In this document: positions 43,904-53,400 of the stretch, piece after piece
How the letters are laid out: each line of letters starts with the position of its first letter
Position numbering within the stretch: position 1 is the first letter of the stretch
Assembly (NCBI RefSeq): GCF_003391395.1
Contig: NZ_CP024190.1
Location: forward strand, 620,001 to 684,000
Direction of reading: 5' to 3'
Length of the DNA: 64,000 nucleotides
Source: Mycobacterium marinum
Lineage (GTDB): Bacteria > Actinomycetota > Actinomycetes > Mycobacteriales > Mycobacteriaceae
The notes under the pieces: generated by a model
What the model saw: only the letters and a program-made list of their open reading frames with translations
Told to the model about the DNA's origin: nothing
Database searches by the model: none
Position numbers and translations under genes: made by a program

Positions 43904-46852
43904 TCAGCGCTTGCCCGGCGGACGCGCGCCCCGTGCCATGCCCAGACCCTTGACCGGGGCGGCCGGCGCCGCAGGTGGAGTCGGTTCCCCATCCTGCTTG
44001 CTGGCCGGCTCGGGTTCCGGTGTTGCCTCGGGCTCCGGCTGGGCGGGGGCCGCCGCGGCGGGCGCTTCCGCCTGCGCGGGTGCCTTCTTCGCCCCCGGAC
44101 GCTTGGCGCCGGTGGCGATTCCCAGGCCTTTGACCGGGGCGGCGGGTGCGGCAGGTTCCGCGGGCGCGGCCGCGGCCTCGGGAGCCGGTGCCGTCGCGCC
44201 CGCTTCCGGTGCCGCAGCAGCTGGTGGCGCTGCCTTCTTGGCCCCAGGTCGCTTCGCGCCCGAGGCCATACCCAACCCCTTGACCGGTGCGGCCGGTGCG
44301 GCCGCCTCGGCCGGCTTGGTTTCGCCGGTGGGCGCGGCCGCCTTCTTGGCGCCGGGTTTCTTGGCGCCCGCGGCCATACCAAGGCCCTTGGCCGGTGCGG
44401 CCGGGGCCTCAGCTGCCGCGGTTTCGGCTGCTGGCGCCGGAGCCGCCTTCTTGGCGCCCGGTCGTTTCGCGCCACCCGCCATGCCCAGCCCCTTGGCCGG
44501 TGCGGCCGGGCTGGCCGCTGTGGCGGCGGCCGGGGCCTCAGCAGCCTTCGCGGGTGCCTCGGCTGGCGCCGGGGCGGGCGCGGCCGGGGCGGCGGCCTTA
44601 GGCGCAGCTTTCGCCCGCTTTTCGGCTTCCTTTGCGGCCGTGCCTTTCTCCGGCAGCGTTGCCTTTTCGCGGTCGAGCGAGCCGAGCAGCACCTGGGCCA
44701 CGTCGAGTACCTCGACACCGGAACGGCCCGCTTCTTCCTGCCGGTCGTTGACACCGTCGGTCACCATCACCCGGCAGAACGGGCACGCGGTGGCGATGGT
44801 GGAAGCGTTGGTGGCCAGCGCCTCGTCGACGCGTTCGTGGTTGATCCGCTTGCCGATGTGTTCTTCCATCCACATGCGGGCCCCGCCGGCGCCACAGCAG
44901 AAGCTGCGCTCGGCGTGGCGTGGCATCTCGGCAAGGTTGGCCCCGGCGGCGCCGATCAGCTCACGCGGCGCCTCGTAGACCTTGTTGTGCCGACCCAGGT
45001 AGCACGGGTCGTGATAGGTGACATCTTGGGAAACCGGGGTGACCGGGACCAACTTCTTGTCGCGGATCAGCCGGTTGAGCAGCTGGGTGTGGTGCAGCAC
45101 GCTGTAGTTGCTGCCCAGCTGCCGGTATTCCTTGCCCAGGGTGTTGAAGCAGTGCGGGCAGGTGACGACGACCTTGCGGTCGACGGTCTCCACGCCCTCG
45201 AAGACGCCGTCTAGGGTCTCGATGGCTTGCTGGGCCAGCTGCTGGAACAGGAACTCGTTGCCGGACCGGCGGGCGGAGTCACCGTTGCAGGTCTCCCCGG
45301 CGCCCAGCACCATGAACTTCACACCCGCGGTGGCGAGCAACTCGGCGACGGCCTTGGTGGTCTTCTTGGCCTTGTCGTCGTAGGCGCCGGCGCAACCCAC
45401 CCAAAACAGGTACTCGTAGCCGTCGAAGCTATCCACGTCCTCGCCGTAGACCGGGACATCGAAGTCGACTTCGTCGATCCAGTTGGTCCGGTCCGAAGCG
45501 TTCTGGCCCCACGGATTGCCCTTGTTCTCCAGGTTCTTGAACAGCACCGACAGCTCGGAGGGGAACTCCGACTCCATCATCACCTGGTAGCGGCGCATAT
45601 CGACGATGTGATCGATGTGCTCGATGTCCACCGGGCATTGTTCGACGCAGGCGCCGCAGCTCACGCAGGACCACAACACGTCGGGATCGATGACACCACC
45701 CTGTTCGGCGGTACCGACCAGCGGGCGCGCGGCCTGCTCGGGACCGTCTCCGGGCACCCGGCCGAAGCCGGATTCGGGCACGTGGTGGCCTTCTTCGGCG
45801 GCGGTCTCGAGGTCAAGACCCTCGAGCGGATCCGCGGTCTTCTCACCCAGGATGTAAGGCGCCTTGGCCATCCAGTGGTCGCGCAGGTCCATGATGACCA
45901 GCTTGGGCGACAACGGCTTGCCGGTATTCCAGGCCGGACACTGTGACTGGCAGCGCCCGCACTCGGTGCAGGTCGCGAAGTCGAGCATGCCCTTCCAGGT
46001 GAAGTCCTCGATCTTGCCGCGGCCGAAAATGGCGTCGTCGGGCGGGTTCTCGAAGTCGACCGGCTTGCCGTCGGCTTCCACCGGCAGCAGCGGACCCAGC
46101 CCGTCGGGCAGCCGCTTGAAGGTGACGTTGATCGGAGCCAAGAAGATGTGCAGGTGCTTGGAGTGCAGCACGATGATCAAGAACGCGAGCATGACCGCGA
46201 TGTGCGCCAACAGCGCCGTGGTTTCGATGATCTCGTTGGCGGGCTGACCAAGCGGGCGCAGGATCGCCCCGAACAGCTGGGACAGGAATGCGCCCTTGCC
46301 GTAAGGAAGCGTTTCGTTGTTGACCGCTGAGCCCCGGACCAAGACGTAAGTCCAGATGACGTTGAAGATCATGAACAGAACGAGCCACGCACCGCTGTTG
46401 TGCGAGCCATAGAACCGCGACGCCCTACCGATCTCGCGCGGGTTCCGCTTGATCCGGATGATGGCGAAGGTAGCGATGCCCAGGAACACCGCGGTGGCGA
46501 AGAAGTCCTGCAGGAAGCCCAGCGCGTCCCAGTGGCCGATCACCGGGATGGAGAAGTTCTCCACGAACAGGAACCCGTAGGCCTCGATGTAGACCGTGAG
46601 CAGGATGAAGAAGCCCCACATGGTGAAGAAGTGCGCGATGCCGGGGATCGACCATCTCAGAAGCCGCCGCTGACCGAACACCTCGGCGATCTGCGTCCAG
46701 ATCCGGGCGCCGATGTCATCGGTACGTCCCGAGGCTGGTTGCCCAGACATGATCAGCTTGTACAGCCACCAGACCCGACGCAAAGCGAGCACGACCACGA
46801 CCGCGGTCATGCCCATTCCAACTGTCAGTCTGATGAGCATCTGCGTGGTCAC
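43904..46852 (-). CDS. Membrane-anchored iron-sulfur reductase, heterodisulfide-reductase-like (Rv0338c-like)
   Basis: 982 aa. Four or five N-terminal transmembrane helices (NarI/DsrM-like haem-b type) come first. Two [4Fe-4S] motifs follow, CTECGRCQSQCPAWNTG and CVSCGACVEQCPVDIEH. A cysteine-rich CCG domain includes DPCYLGRHNKVYEAP and FCCGAGGARMW. Likely passes electrons between quinone and a soluble partner; the physiological reaction is unknown though the gene is conserved and reported as essential in M. tuberculosis. From about residue 770 on, the chain is an Ala/Pro/Lys-rich tail with five KGLG repeats. The GTG at 46852 (VTTQMLIRL) has GGAGAG eight bases upstream and is chosen over a TTG at 46867. 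Confidence 0.92.
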   Translation of the reverse strand: MTTQMLIRLTVGMGMTAVVVVLALRRVWWLYKLIMSGQPASGRTDDIGARIWTQIAEVFGQRRLLRWSIPGIAHFFTMWGFFILLTVYIEAYGFLFVENFSIPVIGHWDALGFLQDFFATAVFLGIATFAIIRIKRNPREIGRASRFYGSHNSGAWLVLFMIFNVIWTYVLVRGSAVNNETLPYGKGAFLSQLFGAILRPLGQPANEIIETTALLAHIAVMLAFLIIVLHSKHLHIFLAPINVTFKRLPDGLGPLLPVEADGKPVDFENPPDDAIFGRGKIEDFTWKGMLDFATCTECGRCQSQCPAWNTGKPLSPKLVIMDLRDHWMAKAPYILGEKTADPLEGLDLETAAEEGHHVPESGFGRVPGDGPEQAARPLVGTAEQGGVIDPDVLWSCVSCGACVEQCPVDIEHIDHIVDMRRYQVMMESEFPSELSVLFKNLENKGNPWGQNASDRTNWIDEVDFDVPVYGEDVDSFDGYEYLFWVGCAGAYDDKAKKTTKAVAELLATAGVKFMVLGAGETCNGDSARRSGNEFLFQQLAQQAIETLDGVFEGVETVDRKVVVTCPHCFNTLGKEYRQLGSNYSVLHHTQLLNRLIRDKKLVPVTPVSQDVTYHDPCYLGRHNKVYEAPRELIGAAGANLAEMPRHAERSFCCGAGGARMWMEEHIGKRINHERVDEALATNASTIATACPFCRVMVTDGVNDRQEEAGRSGVEVLDVAQVLLGSLDREKATLPEKGTAAKEAEKRAKAAPKAAAPAAPAPAPAEAPAKAAEAPAAATAASPAAPAKGLGMAGGAKRPGAKKAAPAPAAETAAAEAPAAPAKGLGMAAGAKKPGAKKAAAPTGETKPAEAAAPAAPVKGLGMASGAKRPGAKKAAPPAAAAPEAGATAPAPEAAAAPAEPAAPAAPVKGLGIATGAKRPGAKKAPAQAEAPAAAAPAQPEPEATPEPEPASKQDGEPTPPAAPAAPVKGLGMARGARPPGKR
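43910..44520 (-). repeat. Five-copy KGLG(M/I)xxGAKRPGAKK repeat
   Basis: The C-terminal tail of the reductase holds five copies of a KGLGMAxGAKRPGAKKA-type motif separated by Ala/Pro/Glu linkers of irregular length. Four carry the lysine-rich GAKxPGAKK end, and the last reads KGLGMARGARPPGKR at the very C-terminus. The motifs are basic and the linkers acidic. Confidence 0.85.
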
Positions 46853-46981
46853 CGAAGTACTCTCCAATGCATTTCAGTGTGCTTACTGGCAGCTCAACCT
46901 GCTCATACTGACATCTTTGCCTAATTCGCCGCGAGAAAGGCTGTCCTAACCTAGGCTCGCTCGCTTTAGGACATTTTTGTC

Positions 46982-49489
46982 TCAGCCCGGTGCCGTCAAC
47001 ATCGCCCGCAGCATCGACAACATCTCCGAGCGAGAGCCCGCGCCGAGGCGACGACGGATCCGCGCGACGTGGTGTTCAACCGTCTTCGCGGAGATGAACA
47101 GCTGGGCGCCGATGTCGCGGTAAGGCATGCCCAACAGCAGTAGCTCGGCGACTTCGCGTTCCCGATCGGATAGGGGGGATCCGGCCGCTGGCCGGCGGGG
47201 TGCGGGCGCCGCACCGGCGACCGGTTCCGCATCGGTGGGATCGTCAAAGCCGCTGGCCAGCTTCAGGTCTCGAGCCAGTTGCAACATGGCTCCAGAGACC
47301 CGGGCATCGGGCGTCTGCAGGGCGGCTTGACCGGCCAGCCTGGTCGCGTCAGACGTCAGTCCCACGCCCGACAATGACCGGGCGGCGACGGTGACCTCCT
47401 CGACATCCACCTGGTCGGCCAGCACCCGCAGCCACGTCCGTCCGGCGACCGACAGGGCATGCGCCAGAGCGTTCCCGGCAGCGGCCGCGCCAAGCGCCTG
47501 TCCGTGTGGTGCAACAGCACCTGGCGAGTTGGCCAGGATTCCCGCATGCACCCCGGCCCAATGAAGTGAGTTTGACCACAAGACCGGGTTGCCAAGTGAA
47601 TTCAGCAGCGAAAAGGCCTGATCCAAAGTGTGTTGAAGCTGGTCCACCTGGCGATTACGGGCGGCCGCTACCCACAATTCGCCCAACGGCAGCAATGCGA
47701 ACAGGTCGAGGGAATACTCGCCGAGCACCTCCATGGCCGCATTCCAATGCTTTTGCAGTGCACCGGCATCGCCACTGCGGCGTGCGATCGCGGTTTCAAG
47801 TGCCGCGGCCCACAGTGCGTCGCGTCGATGCATTGGTGCACCGGAGCAAGCCGCGGCGACATCAGCACTGGCCGACGGGAGTTGCCCCTCTTGCATCTTG
47901 ATCCAGCCGGATAGCAGCAGGTGGCGCTGATGGAACACCTGGTCGGTTCCGGAGCGCACCGCACGCCCGATCACGCTGCGTGCGCGGACCGGATCACCGC
48001 CATGAATCGCGGCCAACGTCACCAGCGCGGCCGGGCTGTCGGGGATTGCCTCGGTGATCGGTTGGTCCGCCGCGATGGCCTGCCCCAGCTTCGCCATGGC
48101 CACCGGATACGGCTGACCCATGGTCAGCAGCAGTCCGTCGGCAAGACCGCGCGCGGCCCGCGCCGCCATGGTCGGCGGGCCGGTGTCCTTCACGTCCAGC
48201 GCTGCGCGGGCGGTCTGCAGATCGCCCACCGCAGCGAGCACGATCGCCGCTGACGAACCAACGACCGCATCCGGGTAGGGGCCCAACCACCCGAACAGCT
48301 CGGCCGCTTGACCCGTGTTGCCCTCATGGGTCGCCACGCTGGCCGTGATCCGCACCGCCGCGGCGCGTTGCGCGGAATCCGCGGAGCCGAGCAGCTCGTC
48401 GGCCAACGCCGCCGCGCCCGCACAGTCGCCGTTTCGGGCCAGCGCATCGGCCAATTGGGATTTCAGTTCTGTTGCGCCGGCACTGACGGCCGCCCGGTAG
48501 AGCCGCGCCGTCTGCGCGGGGTCACCGCGCGCGGCCGAGGCGTATCCGGCGAGGGCGGTCGCCAATCGCTCACCGTGCAGCCCGTGCTCGGCCAGTCGCA
48601 GCGCGAGATCTTGCGACATCGGCGAGATGTCGAGTTGTGATCGCAGCAGGGAGGTCTCGACCTCATGGTGGTGTGTGTTGCCGACGATGTGTACGACCGC
48701 CTCATGTACCAGCCGCAGGAAGGCGGGCGGATGTGACGGCTCGACCAGTCCGCTGGCGTGCACACGATCGACGAGCTGACGCGCGTCCGAGGTGGACACA
48801 TCAAGTGCGGCGGCCACGTCAGTGGCTCCCGATTCCTGGGTCAACGACATGATGAGCAGCGCATCCAGGGTGGGTTCGTCGAGTCGGCGCAACCGCTCGA
48901 TGAGGGCAAACCTGGCCGCCGGGACCGGGGAGTCGGTCTCGCGGGATACCGCCTCGACCAAGAACGGCATACCCGCGGTGCTATCCCGAAGTTGGTCGGC
49001 GACCGGCAACGGACCCAGCGATATCTGAGGTCGTTCGCGTTCGATGGTCGTCGCGAGCGCACGCAGCGCGTGGTGTTGCTGATAAAGCTGTGTGCCCACC
49101 ACCACGGTGGCCTGGGGATCTGCGACCCACTCGGCCAGGCGCAGTAGTTCGTCCTCGGCGAGTAGGTGGGCGTCGTCGACCACGAGCGCCACCTCGGAGG
49201 GTTCGCAGTCCCCGGTGGGATGGGTACGGACGGTAACCCCGGCGCGGCGCAGGGCGTCGCGGACGGTGCCCAGCACGGTTGTCTTGCCGGTCCCGATGCC
49301 GCCGCCGATCAACGCCTTCACCGGGGTTGCGCCGCCGCTTGCGAGTTCATCGATCAGCCCGCGTGCGGGAGCGGGAACCGCGGCCGAGTTAGGGGGCGCC
49401 GACGTGTCGTCGCGTGAAGCGTGGCCCTTGGACACCCCATCTCGCTCTCCCCGTGCATGATCTGCGGGTGGCAGCGGATTTCTGGCCAT
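46982..49489 (-). CDS. iniR: LuxR-family regulator with ATPase domain (Rv0339c-like, IniR)
   Basis: 835 aa, a large ATP-binding LuxR regulator. Walker A is GGGIGTGKTT near residue 68, Walker B ALVVDDAHLL near 105, then a long helical repeat (TPR-like) region and a C-terminal LuxR helix-turn-helix, SDREREVAELLLLGMPYRDIGAQ... to RRRLGAGSRSEML. In M. tuberculosis Rv0339c is reported as the activator of iniBAC (IniR). It is divergent from the Rv0340-like gene, with 149 bp between, and a CCCCTAATGGGG box in that gap. Length matches Rv0339c (832 aa from memory). Confidence 0.88.
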   Translation of the reverse strand: MARNPLPPADHARGERDGVSKGHASRDDTSAPPNSAAVPAPARGLIDELASGGATPVKALIGGGIGTGKTTVLGTVRDALRRAGVTVRTHPTGDCEPSEVALVVDDAHLLAEDELLRLAEWVADPQATVVVGTQLYQQHHALRALATTIERERPQISLGPLPVADQLRDSTAGMPFLVEAVSRETDSPVPAARFALIERLRRLDEPTLDALLIMSLTQESGATDVAAALDVSTSDARQLVDRVHASGLVEPSHPPAFLRLVHEAVVHIVGNTHHHEVETSLLRSQLDISPMSQDLALRLAEHGLHGERLATALAGYASAARGDPAQTARLYRAAVSAGATELKSQLADALARNGDCAGAAALADELLGSADSAQRAAAVRITASVATHEGNTGQAAELFGWLGPYPDAVVGSSAAIVLAAVGDLQTARAALDVKDTGPPTMAARAARGLADGLLLTMGQPYPVAMAKLGQAIAADQPITEAIPDSPAALVTLAAIHGGDPVRARSVIGRAVRSGTDQVFHQRHLLLSGWIKMQEGQLPSASADVAAACSGAPMHRRDALWAAALETAIARRSGDAGALQKHWNAAMEVLGEYSLDLFALLPLGELWVAAARNRQVDQLQHTLDQAFSLLNSLGNPVLWSNSLHWAGVHAGILANSPGAVAPHGQALGAAAAGNALAHALSVAGRTWLRVLADQVDVEEVTVAARSLSGVGLTSDATRLAGQAALQTPDARVSGAMLQLARDLKLASGFDDPTDAEPVAGAAPAPRRPAAGSPLSDREREVAELLLLGMPYRDIGAQLFISAKTVEHHVARIRRRLGAGSRSEMLSMLRAMLTAPG

Positions 49490-49516
49490 ACTGTTTCTTA
49501 CCCCGGAACCCCAAAA

Positions 49517-49544
49517 TCCCCTAACGCGCCACCCCCTAATGGGG
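49517..49544. promoter_or_regulatory. ini-type box upstream of the Rv0340 homologue
   Basis: TCCCCTAA at about 49517-49524 is followed by CCCCTAATGGGG (49533-49544). The second is near-palindromic. The same element recurs upstream of iniB at 50295-50314. It lies 95 bp before the Rv0340-like start and 44 bp before the regulator's own start on the other strand. Confidence 0.55.
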
Positions 49545-49638
49545 CCGTGGGATACGCGGGTTGGACACCGAACACATTGGTGGCATCACCGGATAGCATC
49601 GTCCCCGACGCGGAAAATGTGCGATTTGGAGGCGCGAG

Positions 49639-50178
49639 ATGGCTAACTCGTTGCTCGATTTCGTCATCGCGCTGGTGCGTGACCCCGCGGCGGCCGCACG
49701 GTATGCGGCCAACCCCGCGCAGGCTATCGCCGATGCCCACCTTACGGACGTGACCAGCGCCGACGTCAACAATCTGATCCCGATGGTGTCGGATTCACTG
49801 TCCATGGCCGACCCGAGCGGGGCGATTGCCGGTGCACAACCTGCCGATCACGGCAACGTTTGGGCGAGCGGTGCGGCGGCGGCCGCGCTGGACTCGTTCT
49901 CACCGCAGGTTGCCGGGGCGGTCGTCCCACAGCACCAACCGTCGGGCGGTGTGATCAACGAACCAACACCCGTCGCCTCCGGTGAGGTAACCGCCGATCC
50001 GCATCCCGTAGGGTTCGAACCCCATCAGCCATCAGTGCTGTTCACGGGTGCCGAGACGCCCGACCCGACCTTTGACCACGGCGTCCTGCCGGCGGCTGAT
50101 CCGGCTATCTGGGATCACCCAGTCGATCACCCGCATGTCACCGAGCCCGATCACCACGGCTTCGGTATCCACGGGTGA
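49639..50178 (+). CDS. Rv0340-like protein with IniB N-terminal domain
   Basis: 179 aa, exactly the length of Rv0340. Residues 1-50 (LLDFVIALVRDPAAAARYAANPAQAI) parallel the first 50 residues of IniB (LVDYILSLFRSEDAARSFVA). The remainder is a Pro/His-rich tail ending DHHGFGIHG. Ribosome site GGAGG seven bases upstream. It is probably co-regulated with iniB through the shared box. Function unknown. Confidence 0.85.
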   Translation: MANSLLDFVIALVRDPAAAARYAANPAQAIADAHLTDVTSADVNNLIPMVSDSLSMADPSGAIAGAQPADHGNVWASGAAAAALDSFSPQVAGAVVPQHQPSGGVINEPTPVASGEVTADPHPVGFEPHQPSVLFTGAETPDPTFDHGVLPAADPAIWDHPVDHPHVTEPDHHGFGIHG

Positions 50179-50202
50179 ACTCCGTTCGCTAGTGATCTAG
50201 CT

Positions 50203-50219
50203 GGCCGCCTCTGGCGGCC
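50203..50219 (+). terminator. Hairpin after the Rv0340 homologue
   Basis: GGCCGCC-tct-GGCGGCC, a perfect 7-bp G/C stem with a 3-base loop, 25 bp after the stop codon, followed by CCTTCATT. There is no long T run, as is usual for mycobacterial terminators. It would separate this gene from iniB. Confidence 0.55.
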
Positions 50220-50294
50220 CTTCATTGGCATGTGACGTGCAGAAATGCTGGTTTTTGAGGCGGTTCCCGCATGTGCGTTGAGGGTGCTCGATTT

Positions 50295-50314
50295 CCCCTA
50301 ATCCCCTAATGGGG
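50295..50314 (+). promoter_or_regulatory. ini-type box upstream of iniB
   Basis: CCCCTAAT (50295-50302) directly joined to CCCCTAATGGGG (50303-50314), 145 bp before the iniB start. Same element as at 49517-49544. In M. tuberculosis the iniB promoter responds to cell-wall inhibitors such as isoniazid and ethambutol, and these repeats are the best candidate binding site here. Confidence 0.6.
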
Positions 50315-50458
50315 TGACCCGGTTGATCCCGGTGGGTACTCGTTGGTCTGGGGGATCTGGCCCCGATTTCGAGGAAGGGCCAAATCCATAGCGTTTATGG
50401 CAGAGCGCCGGTCGTTTCGGCGAACAACTTCACACATTCGATTGAAGGGACAATGAAG

Positions 50459-53400
50459 ATGACCTCGCTTGTCGACTACATCCTGAGCCTGTTTCGCAGC
50501 GAAGACGCGGCACGGTCGTTCGTCGCATCTCCCGGGCAGGCCATGACCAACGCCGGACTGGTCAACGTGTCTCCGGTGGAGATCTCGTCGGCCGCGGCCA
50601 ATGCGCTGCCATTTCTCAACCTTGGTGCTGGGGACCCGATTGGGGGATTGCAGCAAGCGGTGGCGGACCAATACGGGCTTGCGCCGGCCTCGGAGGTGGG
50701 CGCCGCGTCGAGCTACGTTGCTCAAGATGCGGGTGCTGTCGTTGCTCAAGACGCTGCCGCGGTCGTGAGTGACGCGGGAGTCGTTGCGGCTGATGCGGGC
50801 TTTGCCGGTGCAGACATCGGTGCCTCGGTGGCGAATGTCGTTGCGGCCGACATTGGGGCAGGCCTGGCCAGCGGGCTGACAAGCGGTCTGGGAGCTGGGT
50901 TGTGGAACCAGAGTGGCCTCGGGTGGCAGACCGGTGTCGGCGGAGTTGTTCCGGGCCTTGCCTACACGCAGGCAACCGGAGACTTCGGCGGCCAGGTTGG
51001 GCTTGCCAGCCAGGTCGGCCTGGGCTTCGGGGCCGGTATTCAGGCCGGGTTCGGTGCGCAAGCCAGTGCCGGTCTCGGGCTCGGGTTCGGCGCCCAGACC
51101 GGCCTGGGCGCACAAACCGGCCTGGGCATCGGAGCCGGTTTTGAGGGGGGATTTGCCGGTCAGGCTGGCGCCGGTTTGGGCCTTGGGATCGGCGCGCAAA
51201 CGGGTCTGGGAGTGGGCCTTGGCGGTCAGACCGCTGTCGGTGGTGGGCTCGGACTTGGACTCGGCGGCGGGTTGGGGGGTCAGGCCGGGCTTGGCCTCGG
51301 CGGCGGGTTCGGCGGCGCTGGTGAGTTTGGTCTGGGCGGTGGATTTGTGAGCCAGGCTGGGTTTGACGCGCAGCTGGGCGCTCAGGCCGGCGCCACGGTT
51401 GGCGCCGGGATCGGCGGCAATGTTGGTCTTGATGTTGGTGGCGCGCTCGGCGGTCAGGCCGGGCTTGGTTTGGGGGGTGGGTTTGTGAGCCAGGCTGGGT
51501 TTGACGGGCAGCTGGGTGGTCAGGCTGGCGTCGGTGTTGGTGCCGGTGTTGGTGGCCAGGCCGGTGGTGCGGTCGGCGGTAGTGCTGGTGGTGCGATCGG
51601 CGGTGGCTTCGGTGGTGGGGCTGGCGTGGGTGGTCAGGCCGGGCTTGGTTTGGGGGGTGGGTTTGTGAGCCAGGCTGGGTTTGAGGGGCAGCTGGGTGGT
51701 CAGGCTGGCGTCGGTGTTGGTGCCGGTGTTGGTGGCCAGGCCGGTGGTGCGGTCGGCGGTAGTGCTGGTGGTGCGATCGGCGGTGGCTTCGGTGGTGGGG
51801 CTGGCGTGGGTGGTCAGGCCGGGCTTGGTTTGGGGGGTGGGTTTGTGAGCCAGGCTGGGTTTGAGGGGCAGCTGGGTGGTCAGGCTGGCGTCGGTGTTGG
51901 TGCCGGTGTTGGTGGCCAGGCCGGTGGTGCGGTCGGCGGTAGTGCTGGTGGTGCGATCGGTGGTGGCTTCGGTGGTGGGGCTGGCGTGGGTGGTCAGGCT
52001 GGCGGTAGCGCTGGTGGTGCGATTGGCGGTAGCGCCGGCGGTGCGGTTGGCGCAGGTGCGGGCTTTGGAAGCCGCGTCGTTGGCAATGGCCAGGTTGGCG
52101 CCGGTGGCCAGGTAGGCGGTGGCATCGCGGGCCAAGCGGGCGGCGGCATCGCTGGCCAGGCAGGTGGCGGCATTGCTGGTCAGGCCGGTCTTGCTGGTCA
52201 GGCGGGTATCGCCAGTCAGGCGGGTCTTGCCGGTCAAGCGGGTCTTGCCGGTCAAGCGGGTATCGCCAGTCAGGCCGGACTTGCTGGTCAAGCCGGTCTT
52301 GCTGGTCAGGCGGGCATAGCCAGTCAGGCCGGTCTTGCCGGTCAAGCGGGCATCGCTAGCCAGGCCGGTATCGCCAGCCAGGCCGGTCTTGCTGCCGGTG
52401 GTTCGGCAGGTATCGCTAGTCAAGCCGGTCTGGGTATTGGTGGCCAGGCGGCGCTGGGCGGTCAAGCGGGTGCCGCGGTCGGTGGCGGGCTTGCCGGCGT
52501 CGGCAACGTCAGCGGCCTGACCGGCATCGGTGGCAACGCATCGCTGGGAGCCACCGGTCAAGCCGGATTGATTGCCAGCGAAGGCGCCGCGCTCAATGGT
52601 GCTGCCACCCCACATGTTTCAGGCCCGTTGGGCGGTGTGGGAGTTGGCGGTCAGGCCGGTGCAGCCGGCGGTGCGGGCTTGGGCCTCGGGGCTGGCAGTC
52701 GGGGCAGCATCCTGAGTGGTGACAGCACCACCTTGGGCGGGCATCCCAATCCGCAGCCCGCCGCCCTGGGGGCAGCCGGTGGTACGGGCATAGGGGCCCA
52801 TTCCGGTGCGGGCGGCGGAATGGCCGCCGGGCTGGGCGGCAGCGCCGCCGGCGGCGCTGGTGTGGGACTTGGCGGCAGCGCCGCGGGCGGTGCAGGCGCC
52901 GAGGCGGCTGGCGGATTTGGTGGCGGTACCCACATTGGCGGCCAGGCCGGGCTGGGCGGCAGCGCGGCGGGCGGCGCGGGAACGGAGCTGGGTGGCACGG
53001 CGGGTAGCCCGGGAGCCGGAATGGGCGCCGGAGTTGGCGGTGGCACACACGCTGGCGGCCAGGTAGGCGTCGGCGGCGGGAGCACCGCTGGCGGCCAGGC
53101 CGGCCTCGGTGGCGGGAGCACCTCGGGTGGATCGACGGGCCACGGAGACATCCTTGGCCAGGAAGGCACCACCCTCGGGGGCAACGGCGGCGTCACCGGC
53201 GGGATCCCGCCGGTAGAGCACGGGCCGACCATCCCTACCGGTCAAGGGCCCGTCATCCAGGGCGGCGGGGGTGCCGGAGCCGGGGCCGGCGGTCAGGTGA
53301 GCCCACCGTCGGGCAACGGTCCCGTCATCCAGAGCCCGGGCGCCGGTGCCGGCCACGGTGGCGCGAACCCGCCGGTGATCAATGCGCCCGCGCCGCACGT

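Noticed and set aside
50306..52615. 769-aa open frame antisense to iniB, rich in TGLTSK repeats
   Set aside because: It is the mirror of the GQAG repeats of iniB, with no start region or family similarity; the N-terminus of iniB proves the plus strand.
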